Of a stretch of 64,000 bases of DNA, positions 35,399 to 48,730 are shown one piece after another; the stretch's first letter is position 1; the number at the start of each line of letters is the position of its first letter. Position numbers and translations under genes: made by a program. The DNA is from Monilinia fructicola (taxonomy: Eukaryota > Ascomycota > Leotiomycetes > Helotiales > Sclerotiniaceae), in assembly GCA_008692225.1 (NCBI GenBank), contig VICG01000005.1:2592654-2656653 (forward strand). Direction: 5' to 3'. Below the pieces are notes generated by a model, which had not been told where the DNA came from, made no database searches, and saw nothing but the letters and a program-made list of their open reading frames with translations.

Positions 35399-38300
35399 AT
35401 GTCTACGTCGGGTATTTCAAGCACGCCCGATATTGATCCCGCGCCAGACATTATGAACGATCCTCAATATGCGACCAATACTATAAATGGCGAGGACGAT
35501 AATGGTGATCCAGATACTTTGCAGGATATGTAGAGCGGAGGCAACGGAGAAGGAACCTTTGTTTTATCCTTGCAAATGTAGTGGAAGTATCAAATTTGTC
35601 CATCAAGAATGTCTGATGGAATGGTTATCGCATTCGCAGAAAAAGCACTGCGAGCTTTGCAAAACACCTTTTCGATTTACCAAGTTATACTCGGCCAATA
35701 TGCCGCACTCATTACCTACTCGTGTTTTCTTGAAACACTTTGCTATCCATATCATCAAGAATATGGCTACATATTTTCGGTTCCTCTTGGTTATATTCGT
35801 TTGGCTTCTAGCTTTACCATACCTCATTCGACAAGTCTGGCGATTACTATTTTGGTTCAGTGATGGAGGTTCACCAGCCCGGAATCCCATGACCAACTTG
35901 AAGAAGAACGAAACTGTTTCACAAGCTTTGGAGATTGCCCGCGATGTTGTAAATTCTGCTTGGAGTGGAATCGCCCCAGTTACGCCACTCAATACTCCCG
36001 TTACGCCACTCAATGCGAGTCAAACTTCACCTGCTGAGATTGGAGGGGTCATGGAAAAGCTTATGGGTATCTTAATGCCCATGTCACAAACGCTCAATAT
36101 CAGTGGTTCAGACCCCCTTACAGCTGGTTTCTTTAAGTCTCTTTACTATGGGTTTGGACTGACAAATTCGGTATTTTCAGACCCCTCAATCAATCATACG
36201 GGTGCTATATCGATGGCACCTCAATTTGGCGATCAGGGACATTCGCTCCTAAGTAATATCTCTTTCTTGGGCAATATGACTAGGAGTCCATGGCTCAACC
36301 GAGCTATCATTGACATCGCGGAGGGTTATGTTATAACTATAGTAATTGTGGTTACTTTCATTCTTATATTCTTGATACGAGAATGGGTAGTCCAACAACA
36401 ACCTGTAATTAATATGGGTGCAGCTTTTAATGCGGATATGGCTGCAGGTGGTGCACCTCCTCAGGAAGACTTGCCGATTGATGTCCATGAACTGCAAGAA
36501 CAAATGGAGGAAAGAATCCGAATCAGAATGGAGCAATTGGATCAAGTTCGGGATAGAGCAATCGCCCGTGCTCGAAGAGTTCGAAAACAATCCTGAACCT
36601 GATGTTCCATTAGCCGTGCCGACAGAGATGGGCAATGTGAATGCCCCTCGCCCATTAGCTGACTCCAACCTTGAGCCTGTCCTAGTAGATGCACTTGACG
36701 AACTAGGAATCATCCCTGGCACCCTCGATCAGCCGCTAAATCCTCTTGGCCCAGAAGTTCAACTTACTGATCAATTTTCAGTCATATGGCGACGAGCCGG
36801 GGGAGATCCTAGGGAAGTGTTGAAATTGATTGATGAGGAAGGGCTAGGAGACCAAATGGAATATTGGGTGGAAGCCATGAAAATCCGATTGCGTGATGAG
36901 CATTCCCAGGCTTCGACTCATCCAAGTGTTGCCCAATTAGGCGCAAGTAGGGATGTAGAGCAATCAAACTCACCCCAATCAGTTGTTTCAGATAATGTAA
37001 ACGATTTTAGAAATTTGACTCACGCGGATGAAGGACATATTGGCTCGAATAGACGAGAGGAGTTACCGAAACCTCTTTGGGTAGGCAATGGAGATAGCTC
37101 GACATCAAACGGAGAATCTAGTCAGAGCTCTCAACAGACGTCAGAACATGACGTTGGCAGGGATGAATTTACCGCAATTTCAGGGTACCGACAAATTGAT
37201 CAGAGCAATGACTCGGAACTACCAAACGAAACTGAAACCAAATACCCAATGATTTCAGGTGGCCGAACTCCTGCAATCCCGAATAGAGAACCATACCCAC
37301 TTCCACTTTCTCAAAATCGACCTAGAGCCACTTCAGATGTGCCTCACTGCCGAGACAAATCACCATATGGTCGTAACAATTGGACCTTCTCCGATCTTCC
37401 CGATGAAGACTTTAGTGATCAAAACCTCAATCCGCTCCCGGAAAATGTAAATCCTAACGATGGGGATGTGGTTTCAATGGCTCGAAGTGCAGTTGGGGAT
37501 TTGAACTCACACCACGGGGCGACATTGAATTCAGATGTTGGCCCTAGCAACACAGGATCACCTTTGATTAGTGATGACGATCAAAATAATGATTCGGATT
37601 ATGATGGACCACTAGAGATAGTTGGAGAAGATGGTATAACTCGCACAGCTTCCAATTGGGAAGAAGTATTCGAAAATAATCCCATTTCAGATGATGAAGA
37701 TGATGATAATTTTGAGGCAGTCGAAGAAAATCCTTTTGCTCCGGACACTCATGTACCAGCTCAACGAGAAGCCCTTATTCCTCCTCGCCGCCCAGCGGAA
37801 CCTCAGGGTATCGCAGGTAATGTCGCCAACTGGATGTGGGGAAGACCTAACGGTGCAGCTCGAGAAGACGATATTGGTGCGAATGATGAACATGTGATTG
37901 AAAATATTGCTGATGAAGCGCCATTCGTACCCGTGGCACCAGCTCGTCAGGATGTCTTTGATGACAGAGATGTTGACGATGAAGACGATCCCGAAATAGG
38001 CGAGGATGGTATCGTCGCGGGCTTAGATGTTGAAGCAGAGATTGAAGATGGTGAAGATTTTGATGGTATCATGGAGCTTATTGGTATGCGAGGTCCATTG
38101 TTTGGTCTTATTCAAAATGCCATCTTTAGCATATTTCTTCTAGGGATTACAATAGGGATTGTTATCTGGATCCCATATAACATTGGTCGGATATCTATCC
38201 TCCTCTTGGCAAATCCTGGTCCAGCATTCAAGCTTCCTCTTCGATTCATCTTTGGTGCGGCAGCATTTGTGCAAGATACTGCATTGGTTGTATTGGGACT

Positions 38301-40735
38301 TTTATCATATTGTCTCCTTGCCATGGCTCAGATCCCATTGCGTCTAGTTGCCCTTTCCAGTTCAGGTCTAGGGCACAATGCCCTCAGGTTATCTCAGGCT
38401 GCATTTGAACGCGTTATGAATGGAACAGTGGATAGTATTATCCATATCGCCGATTCTGAAATATTTACCTTTTCAGCTGCCTCGCATGAAGCTCTTATGA
38501 TGATCAAATCTAGCTTCTTTGGTATACTGACAAGTATTGGAAACGGATTTTTGTTCCTCTTATCAGGAAGTTATCAAGTAACCACCGCACATCTTTGCAA
38601 TCTAACAGTTTCGCTACTCAATGCAATTATGTCTTTTCTGTGTGGGATACCGGCCTTCCTAGCGCGACCCGATTCTTGGGTTATTAGCCTAGAAATTCCA
38701 GAGCGATTGGCACCATTAGATCCAGGTTTGAGCGTTTGGGGTGGCCTAGACCGAATGTGGGCCATACTGGCAGGGTTCGCTACTCTGGCTTTACTAGGTG
38801 CCCTCTATGTCAAGAGAGGAAGACCCTTTTCGACTGAGCCGGGTAGTCTCAGAGACGTTGAAACTGCGGTGATTGATATGCTCAACCAAGCAGGAGGAGT
38901 CATGAAAGTAATTTTCATCATCAGCATCGAGATGCTTGTCTTCCCATTGTATTGTGGCCTTTTACTCGACGCCGCTTTGTTACCTTTGTTCGAAGGTGCT
39001 ACTATTATGTCTCGCATCAGTTTCACTGCCCGATCACCTCTTACTTCCATATTCGTACATTGGTTTGTTGGAACATGCTATATGTTTCATTTTGCCTTAT
39101 TCGTATCGATGTGTCGGAAGATAATGCGAAAGGGAGTTTTACGTGAGATATCCAAATCCTTTCAAGTTAAGCCATTGCTAATATATCTAGACTTCATTCG
39201 TGATCCTGATGATCCAACATTTCATCCTGTTCGGGATGTACTGGAACGAAACGTCACAACGCAACTTCGAAAAATACTCTTCAGTGCTCTAGTCTACGGT
39301 GCTCTAGTAGTTGTTTGTTTAGGTGGAGTAGTTTGGGGACTTTCATTTGCACTCAAGGGCGTCCTTCCGATTCATTGGTCGTCGAACGAACCAGTCCTTG
39401 AGTTCCCCGTTGATCTTCTCTTTTTATAACTTTTTGATGCCTCTGGCAGTCAAGTTTTTTAAGCCTTCTGATACATTGCAATCAATGTATAGCTGGTGGT
39501 TTCATCGATGTGCCCGATTATTGAGGCTAACCTGGTTCATGTTTGATGAAAGAAAACCGGATGAGGAAGGTCAAATTGTTCGCCGATCTTGGAAAGAGTA
39601 TTTCATGGCTGCAAAGCCCCAATCAGAGGGGGAATCTAGCGATGATGATATCCACATCATACCCGATGGAAGATATGTCAGAGCCCCTGCATCAGATCAA
39701 ATCAAGCTCCCAAAAGGTACCAAGACCTTCCTCGAAGTAGACCGAAACAACAAACGTATAGATGGTGTCAAGGATAGTTTTGATGGTGTTCATGGCCAGA
39801 ACCCACAAAATTATAAGTTGGTTTACGTGCCCCCTTGGTTCCGCCTACGAATTTCAACCTTCATCCTATCTATCTGGGTCTTCGCTGCAGCAACAGGAGT
39901 CTGCGTCACAATCGTTCCTCTAGTATTCGGAAGATATATCTTCGCAAAGGTCATTCCAGCTGATGTTCGCAAGAACGATGTTTATGCTTTCTCAATTGGA
40001 ATATACATCCTAGGGACCGTACTTTATGCACTCATACATCTTCGAACCGGTTTGGAGAAACTCCGCGATTCGTTTTATATCAATGGAGATACACCAACAA
40101 TAGTCTTAAGGCGACTGATCAAGTTTACTGGTCGTGTTGCACGAATTGTATGGACTTACACAGCCTTCATCCTCGTGCTTCCTACCCTTTTCGCTTTTCT
40201 CATGGAATTCTATTTCATGATCCCTCTACATACTTATTTTTACACCCAAGATGAGAGACATGTTGTTGATTTTGTGCAAAGTTGGACATTGGGACTTTTG
40301 TACGTGAAATTGACCACCAGATTCATATTATGGCATCAGGGAAGTCGACCAGCTGAAGCATTACGTGCTGTTACTCGGAACGGTTACTGGGATCCGGATG
40401 CAAGGCTGGCTACAAGATCATTTATCTTCCCAGCCAGTTTTGTACTTTCAATAGCTCTCAGTGTCCCTTATGCACTGGCTCAACTCGCAACCAAAACAAT
40501 CTGGAGGAATTGTACGGAGTTGGAATTGATATATGTGAATAGATACGCATATCCAATGGTTCTAGTCATGATAGCATTGGCATGGGCTGTGTGGAAAGTG
40601 TCTGAGATGATTAGAGGATGGAAACAGAAAATCAAGGATGAGGTTTACTTGATAGGTGAGAGATTGCATAATTTTGGCGATAACAAAAAAGGTAGTTGGG
40701 AATGCCATGGGAGGTATGGGTGTGAGAAGGATTGA
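35399..40735 (+). CDS. Doa10/SSM4-type RING-CH membrane E3 ubiquitin ligase, three frame breaks
   Basis: ER/nuclear-envelope ubiquitin ligase of the Doa10 (SSM4, mammalian MARCH6) family, which acts in ER-associated degradation. Uninterrupted by introns, it reads as about 1,777 residues once three single-base insertions are discounted. A RING-CH domain opens the protein: DTCRICRAEATEKEPLFYPC, CKCSGSIKFVHQECLMEWL and HCELCKTPFRF, giving the C4HC3 ligands. More than ten membrane segments follow, including the central block near 38100-38330 and pairs near 39840-40560; a long acidic, disordered region lies at about 36600-38070. The start at 35399 (MSTSGISSTPDID) is chosen because it joins the RING after one T of TTT 35518-35520 is dropped. 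The other breaks are in AAAA 36584-36587 and TTTTT 39421-39425. A further slip in the A-run near 40684 could alter the last residues. Conservation of all segments argues for sequence error rather than a dead gene. Confidence 0.92.
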
Positions 40736-41613
40736 TACTTAACTGGGGTTGTAGGTCTTGGGGTCCATAATGAATGCAGTAGTCCTAATGACTACGACGG
40801 CGATATGATGAGGAATTTCGATGTTAACTTTTCTCTGGTCATTAAAATAATCAGGAAATAGGAAGATTATAGACATAGACTGTTGTATGTGAATAGTCGA
40901 GCGGAGTAAAAATGGAGTTATGGAGGATACCTTGGGGCTTAGGATTATGATAAATGTAAATATGATATGAATTTTCTCAAGTGTGACTAGCTCTAGTTGA
41001 GCTGGCTTCTTTTCCGTTCCATGAATCTTTTTAGCAATCACTACATAGAGTCTTACTTTCCTCGACAGATTCTCAATCGTTCAGTAGTTCTGATATGTAA
41101 ATTAATTTCTGGTTATCCGGGTTATCAATGATATGAAGGGGTGGATACCATCTTGGTCATCATTTCCGGCAACATAAATACAGTGCCAATTGAGATCGTG
41201 TCTATCCCACGTGTTCCGCATAGAACAACAGAATTGTGGACGAGCTGGATAACAAACAAACATGTACGCGAGCAGTTTAATTTGATCTATAAATGAATGG
41301 ATGCAATTATTCAGGGATGCAATCGACCGCTGATATCAAAAATATTATTGGTACTAGCTTATCATACCCTTTACCTGCCACTTCCGGATATTGTGCTTGC
41401 ATCCATGGATAGATGAAGCATGATAACCCGGACTCCGCAAAATATGCCTACTCGGGTAAATTGCCGAACGTATCTGTCAGGAACTTCTTGGTACACGAAA
41501 CTCGATATAGGTATAAGTATGCCAGAAATTCCTACTTAAAATTGTTCTGGATTTGTTCCATAGTTGACTCTCGATCACTTGCCTGTGGTGTATATCTCGT
41601 GGGCAGTATAATC
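40736..41613. other. Intergenic spacer
   Basis: About 0.9 kb holding the Doa10 3' UTR and the phosphatase promoter. The open frame from 41413 is the upstream extension of phosphatase exon 1 and is not counted as coding. Confidence 0.5.
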
Positions 41614-43288
41614 ATGAGAGCCACTAGCTTAACTACTCCCATCAATGCGGGCTTGTTACTCATTTCCTTGGTTCGAGCAACTACTTCCTTGGCACCAGAA
41701 CAAGACATTTTTCTTCCGTCAAGTGAAGTTTCCACCAATCCATTAACTTCTTTGGGGGCCAATAGTCCATATTTTAAAGGTGAATACAAGGGAAATCTCT
41801 TTTCTGATAAGTGACGTGTCATTTTGATACACGCACTCGATTAGCTGAGCAACGGAAATACTAATCTTAAGTAGGTCCAAACGTTTATAGAATCAGTAAT
41901 CAAGTTCCTGAAAGCTGTTATGTGGAACAAGTAGCATATAATGTTAGACACGGAAGCCGATATCCAGATTCAGGAGCATATGAGCAATGGACTTCATTCT
42001 ATGCTGAAATACAAGCAGCAAACTTTAATTCAACAGGTCCCTTAGCTTTCCTCAAATCTTGGAAGCCAGTTCTCACGAATCCTGATCTTCAAATAGCTCA
42101 AGAGAGCCCCACGGGATATAAAGAAGCCTACGATCTTGGCTATCAATTGAGGACTCGTTACCCAAACCTTTACTCATACGGTCAACCTTTTATAAGCTGG
42201 GCGAACCTCTATCCTCGTGTCGTCCAAACAGCTCAAAACTTTGTCAGGGGATTTCTTGGGTCTACTGCAAGTCGTCTTGCTATAGTAGTTACTATCAACT
42301 CGACAGGAAGTGATGCTGCTCTTTTTGACAGTTTGAGTCCGAGTGATTTGTGTCCGGCATTTTTGGATGGTAATGGAGGGAAAGAACGTAAGTGTTATTC
42401 TCCCTCGCTCCAAGGGGTCCGATTCTTTGAATCCTACTGATCAATAGCAGAGGTAACTTGGAATTCTATTTATCTTCCTCCTATTCAAGCGCGTCTCCAG
42501 TCATTGATCACGGGAAATCTCAACTTCTCAACCACGGATGTCTCTATCATGCCATATCTTTGTGGGTTTGAGTCTCAAATCACAGGCAAACCTTCTCCAT
42601 GGTGTGGCGTCTTTACAAATGAGGAACTTAGAGACAATATGAATACGCCCAAGATTTGAGATATTATTATGGTACAGGGCCAGGTCAAGATTTGCCTTCC
42701 AAAATGATGCTTCCATACCTCAATGCTCTCGCCGATATTCTTGACCAAGGTCCGGGGGTTAGTGGAACGTTCGCCAATCTTACCAGCTATACACTCCCCA
42801 ATATTCTCACTGCTTTTATGAATGACGGACAAATAACGGAACTTGGTGCCGCAACAGGTGTATGGGATCACACAAAATCCCTTGGGGATGGAACAAAGAT
42901 TCCGCACGATTATGAATACATCTCAAGTCATTTCGTTACCATGAGGGGTACGGTGGCTTTTGAACGACTGAATTGTATCGTCCCAGGTAATTCCACAGGA
43001 CCAGTACCACATTCGTACAGAAACATATCCTCATCGACATCAACTAATGCAACCTACATTCGTATACTTTTGAACGATGTTGTATATCCAGTTCATTCAT
43101 GCCAGTCAGGACCAGGTTCGAGTTGCCTTCTTAAAGATTATTCCGCCCTGATCAAGACTAAAGTTGAAGAGGTTGGAGATCTTCCGACGCGATGCAATGT
43201 TACAGCTTCCGATGCGCCAACGAGAGTCAAGGGTGCTAGCTTTTTCACAGATTTATCACTTTCATGGTTGTCAACTGTCGTTCCATGA
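41614..43288 (+). CDS. Secreted histidine acid phosphatase (phytase-like), one frame break
   Basis: Predicted extracellular phosphomonoesterase. Exons are 41614-41779, 41875-42387 and 42447-43288. An N-terminal hydrophobic segment (NAGLLLISLVRATTS) follows the start Met at 41614 and looks like a signal peptide. The catalytic signature NVRHGSRYP is at residues 78-86, where the His forms the phosphohistidine. The C-terminal proton donor, usually His-Asp, appears to be replaced by the sequence FMNDGQI. Many Asn glycosylation sites are present. The exon 3 acceptor is TAGCAG, so two acceptors three bases apart are possible. In exon 3 the frame breaks near 42631-42635: one missing base after EELR would restore QYEYAQDLRYYYGTGPG, a family hallmark. 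The gene converges with the lipoxygenase. Confidence 0.85.
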
Positions 43289-43728
43289 ATATAATTTTTG
43301 AAAGAAATAGTCTGTATGATGGATTAGTGTTTAATGTAAGACAGTCAGTTAAATCCGTTCCCAGAATAATTATTGGCCGATGCTTGTCAATGCAAAGAGA
43401 GAAATAGAACTTGAATTAAACCATTACACTACGACTAACAATACCTCGAATAAGATTCAAATAATTAGAAGGTTCTTCGCATCAATCAATGATAGTAACG
43501 CCGAGCTCATCTTCAATCCTTAACTAAACGCTGAAACAAAAAGAAATCCTTTCATTCTGACATGCCCTGGTGAAGACCCAACCCAAATCCCAAGTCTCCT
43601 ATGGTATAAAGTCAAATTCGAACCAGCAAAAAATAAAAATGCCCCAACTAGATTCCAAAGATTCAGGCGTAATGATCAAACCAAAAAGGAAAAACGATAT
43701 CAGATAACTTGAAAATGGCTGCATCCCA
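43289..43728. other. Convergent intergenic spacer
   Basis: About 440 bp between the phosphatase and lipoxygenase 3' ends. Only presumed 3' UTRs. Confidence 0.5.
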
Positions 43729-45965
43729 CTATATCAGCACACTCACGGCCAATTCTCCGGGATCCATAACATAATACGGCGCAATTCCTTCACTCATTGC
43801 CTCACTATTCTCTTTGAATTTCCGTGCCGCTATGTCAAGATTCGCCAGCAACTTTTCAGCTGCCCTTCTTACTCCTTCAGTTCTTCTCCCAGTATCTCCT
43901 GGCCCAGAAAATCTCCCCCTAGGATTGATAGCCGCATCTCTTAATTCTCTTGCATATGCCGAAAGTGTTTGGTCTTCTGCAACTCTATAGCTGAGTAGGT
44001 ATGGAAGCTGTGATGATTGTATCCAGACCGCTGGATCATTAACAGGAAGAGCATTGATAACATCGATTTCTCTGTATCTCTGGAGAGCACTCAAACTCCC
44101 GGGGAGTGGTTGTTGTAGAGATGGTGGCTTGTTGGGTATAAATGACATGTAGTAATTTTGGAGGTAGTTGATGGCATTTGTGTTGGGGGGAGGCAATGTG
44201 AATACACATTGTTATGGCATTTGTGAGTTCGTCGAGGGTTTTGATGCTGGGGAAACTGGACATTTGACCACCGGCTGGAGATTGCATTTCGTTACACCAG
44301 GTGGATACACAGGGGTCTCTTTCAACATCAGAATCACTGGTATAGAAGGTGGCTAGCATGGAAGAAACAAATTCAAATAGGATGGGCCACAATATAGACA
44401 TGTTTCTTCCGTATGCATAATTGTGGAATCGCCGGTCTCTCTTGTCGTTAAGAGATGTCAATGGAAAACCACGTGTTATAAGTGAAGTTGGAACGTAGTT
44501 GCCAGTCCAATTGAAATGTTTGTATGAGCTCAGGAGATACTGATAGGTTTGCTGTTCACTGAATCCATTGATCTTGTTTACAACCTCTGGGACAAGGGTA
44601 GCCCGAGCGGCAGCATTGAGAGAGAGAGTTTTAAAACCTGTTGCGTCACTGTCAATTAAATTCTGGGCCATAATCTCATCCACGATCTTTCATCAACATA
44701 GATTCAGGTCCAAAAACTTACCAATGAGGCTCTAGAATCATATAAACGATATGATCACTTGGAAAACTTCTATAAGCTGCCACTGCACTTGCCTCCTCCA
44801 CAAAATGACAATCATTGAGATGTAAAGTCAATTCATGACGCGTCCAATCCGAAATCAAAAACTACACATCTTGGCGTATCTCCAAGGCCAATCCTCGTGC
44901 TCATTCTCTTTTGGATCTTTGGGATTGATTCTTTTGTTGAAAATTGTGACTGAGTTTTCCATGCTGACTTTGTAATCCAAGACAATGGCCAAGGGATGAA
45001 GATCCCCATCTGCATTTAGATGTAACAATGTTACAGATGCACATCCAAATCTTTTGCCATTGTCTGATTTGAGAACAGAGTCCGGGGAAGCGCCAGCCCA
45101 TTCACGGAAGAAACTACAATCTTGAATATAGAAAGAGTGAGAATTGAAAGTTTCTAGGAGACTATGCACCTCCTTATTGCCTTGATCAAAGGCAGCTTTC
45201 TTGAACCTTTCAAGCCAAGTCTGACCGGCGAGAGTGATGGAAGAAGGATTAGGACCAGTGAAATATTGTTGTGCGAAAACTGCATCAGAATACCAATCCT
45301 TTCGATAACCAATACTGGGCTCAGCTCCGATGTTCTTATCTTCCTTCTGGAGAGCTATCATTCTCTCTTCGAGCACAGTCATTGTGGTCCCATTGTAAGG
45401 ATCGCCAAATAGAAGATATGAGATCTCTGGAGGGATTCTGGGTAGAAGAGAGACTGAGACGTCAACAAATCTCCTGAGGTTGAAGATCTTCAGAAGCCCA
45501 ACTCGATCATCGAGAGGTATCCACTTCAAATGAGGTGGATATGAGGGAGACGTGCTCCCTGGAAGTGCCCATTGGTAGAGTGCTCTTTGAGTTTCAAATT
45601 TCCGGGGTATAAATGGTCTTTCTGCCTCAAATCCTTGAGCTCTAAAACTATCCGTGTACCTGAAGATACAAGTTAGTCTCATCTGTATCACTGGGAACAT
45701 CCATGATCATTTACCTGTCCTCGAGCCGCGTAAACAACCTTGCTGTTGCTTCATTGATTTCAGCAGGTGTTGCAATGATTGTACTTGCGACTATCGGTTG
45801 TTGGGTCTTTTTGGGTCTCCGAATTATCCTTCGAAAGATGTTTGGCTTTTTCTCTTTGGTACCGTTAACCATTTTTGAGTTTTCTGGTGATATGACTGTG
45901 GATCCATTGGTCATCATGATGCCATTGGTGCCGCTGACACCGTTCGTTCCATGAGAGGTGGACAT
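43729..45965 (-). CDS. Fungal lipoxygenase, three frame breaks
   Basis: Non-haem metal dioxygenase that oxygenates polyunsaturated fatty acids. Exons are 45965-45715, 45659-44722 and 44637-43729; 698 residues if three single-base errors are corrected. Metal ligands are all identifiable: two His in WTRHELTLHLNDCH (H-x4-H), His and Asn in the corrected SPQHNAINYLQNYY (H-x3-N), and the C-terminal Ile of LAVSVLI. Other hallmarks are DWPWRYAK, ILEPHW and TLSLNAAARATLVP. Breaks: a missing base in the A-run 44857-44861, an extra base at the exon 2/3 junction (TTTT/AAAA at 44629-44636; use of an acceptor 11 bases upstream is an alternative) and an extra base in TTT 44177-44179. The N-terminus (MSTSHGTNGVSGTNGIMM) is basic and has no clear signal peptide. 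Iron versus manganese cannot be decided. Confidence 0.9.
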
Positions 45966-46573
45966 GATTGACAACAGAAGAGTGTTTGATTGCAATAAGA
46001 CCTGTGAAGTGAGCAAACAATATTTATGAAAAAATCCATTGTGTCAATATTTGTTTTGGGATGGAATGAAGAAGAAAATGTGGAGTGGAATGAAGGTCAT
46101 CAGAATAGGAAATTGAATGGAATGAACTTGCAATATGTATATCTGGATATATCATCCGGAAAATTGTATTCGAAAATTAACATGGAGAATTAGAAATTGA
46201 AAGACTAAAAATGATCTATCCTTTCAATTCTTTTTAATAAGTAAGGAGGATTGCCCAATTTAATGAAGCAATGGGTTTTTACCTGGCCAGGAATAATATT
46301 TGATACAGGTATAACCGGCTAAAGCAAGATGACGAGAATTCATTGCAGATATGCAAAGGAATGTAGATTTAAAATTGCCCGAGAATTGCATATCTGGGGA
46401 GAAAATGGATTGCTTCAGAATCTCTTTCAGAAAAAAAAAAGAAAAACAATAATATGTCAACTTGGAGGAGATTCTGATATATTTTCGAGGAAACAGGCTG
46501 TGTCACGATCACATACCAGAGCGAGTCAATAGAGGTCAGTTAACGAGAATAAGAAAGCTAAGGAGGGAAGAGA
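45966..46573. other. Upstream region of the lipoxygenase gene
   Basis: About 0.6 kb that should contain the lipoxygenase promoter. It ends at the target duplication of mobile-element copy B. No other feature seen. Confidence 0.5.
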
Positions 46574-46779
46574 TCTCTAAGCACCCCATGTATATAATAT
46601 CTGGCCTTCTAAGGCTTTATCCTTAACTTAAGGATAAAGCCTTAAAAGGCCGAAATCCCGTAACGATAAGCATATAACTAATATATCAATAAATGGAATA
46701 TTACTAATAGAATAATAAACATAATAGTATATAATTTAATAACTAATTATATTACTTAATCTAAGTTTATCTCATTAAA

Positions 46780-47046
<267 letters not shown>

Positions 47047-47070
47047 CTTAATTTATTCTAATTATAATCT

Positions 47071-47118
47071 TAACCCTAAACTTCGCTCTAACCTTAACCC
47101 TAACCCTAACCCTAATCT
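47071..47118 (-). repeat. Interstitial telomere-like tract in copy B
   Basis: CCCTAA units, degenerate at the left (AACCCTAAACTTCGCTCTAA) and then about four perfect copies. It is internal to copy B and again adjoins the triplet array. Confidence 0.9.
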
Positions 47119-47768
47119 TAAAATAAAAAGTATATAATAATAAAGTAATAGATTAATAAATAGATTTATATTATTATTATAAATTATTAAAAAAAAATTC
47201 TAAAAAAAACTTACACTAAGAAATTTACAATATAGATATAAATTAAAATATATATATAATAAAAAACTTTTTTAAGAAGAAAACTTAAGTTATATAATAC
47301 ACTTTAAATTTAAAGATAAAATGTATCATTCAAAAATAAATATAAATCTATAAAATAAATTATAAATTTAAAAAAAGTTTATTCTTTAAGATGAATAAAA
47401 TTATTATTATAGTTAATTAATTATCTTTATTTGTTAAGATAAATTCGATTTTTTAAAATAAATTTATCTTATATTATATAATTAATTATAAAGTTTTATA
47501 TTTTCTATTATTATATTATAATAATATTTTATTTCTTAAGATAATCTTTTTTTAAATAATCTTTATTTTCTAAGATAAACTCGATTTTCAAAATAAATTT
47601 ATTTTAAGTTATATAATTAATCATTTAATTTTATTTTATTTATTAATGTATTAGTTATATATTTATTATTACGGGATTTTAGCCTTTTAAAGGCTTTTAA
47701 GGCTTTAAACTTAACTTAAGGATAAAGCCTTAGAAGGCTAGATATTATATACATAGAGTATCTCTATG

Positions 47769-48730
47769 AGTAGTAGTAGTAGTAGTATTGATTTTCGTTG
47801 TAAAGACCTCCGTCGAAGGTATAAAAACATATTAAGCTAAGGATTTAAATATACAATTCTACATACCGAACATAATTAAAATCTTAAAGAGAAAAAAAGC
47901 TATATTTGTATATAAGCTTAAATTCCTAATCTTATCATTGTTTTTTTTAACAAAAATTAATTAAATCACTTAAAAATATCTCGATATTAAAGAAAAAATA
48001 AATAATACTAATAAGATAATATCATTATAAAATACTCAAAATAAAGAAAAAACAAAGAAAAAAAGAAATTTTTTTTATAGTCTTATTTAATATATAATAC
48101 TATTGTATTCTTCAATAAAGAATTCTTTATTCGAAAAGAAATTTTTTTATTAATTCTTTATTAAAAGTCATAATTCATTATTTTTGAAAAATTAAAGAAA
48201 GGTATAAAAGCTAGTCCTAATGCGGCTTGATTAATAGTATAATAAAATTTTCTTTATTGTAATTTTAACAAGGAAGCTAATTCTTTATTCTTTAAATCTA
48301 ATGTATAATTAGATTTCTAAATGTATAAATCTAATTATTAAATGTATAATTTAATAACAAAGCTAATTCTTTAAAATGTATAATCTAATTTATAATAAAG
48401 AAAAGCTGATTTCGAATTAAAATGCTTATTCTTTATTATTAAAATATAATATATAATTTAATTTATAATAATATAATTCGATTTCAAATCAAAGTAGTAT
48501 GAAATGAATACATAATAGTAATAAAAAACACAGTGGCTAAAAAAGTCTATAAATAAATGGTTTAAATCCGTTTAACGCTTCTTAAAGTTTTTCTGCTTTT
48601 ATAATTATATTTTAAAAAAGCTATAATAGTAAAATCGATATTATATTCTTATAGTAATCGAATGATTATTACAAAAACTTCCATTGGTTCTATTGACTTT
48701 ATATACTATAGGTTCGTAAACCAGTACTAC
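47769..48730. other. AT-rich gene-free block
   Basis: About 1 kb of very AT-rich sequence with short direct repeats (for example TCTAATTATTAAATGTATAA) and no open frames of note. It resembles RIP-decayed repetitive DNA but I could not assign a family. Confidence 0.5.
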
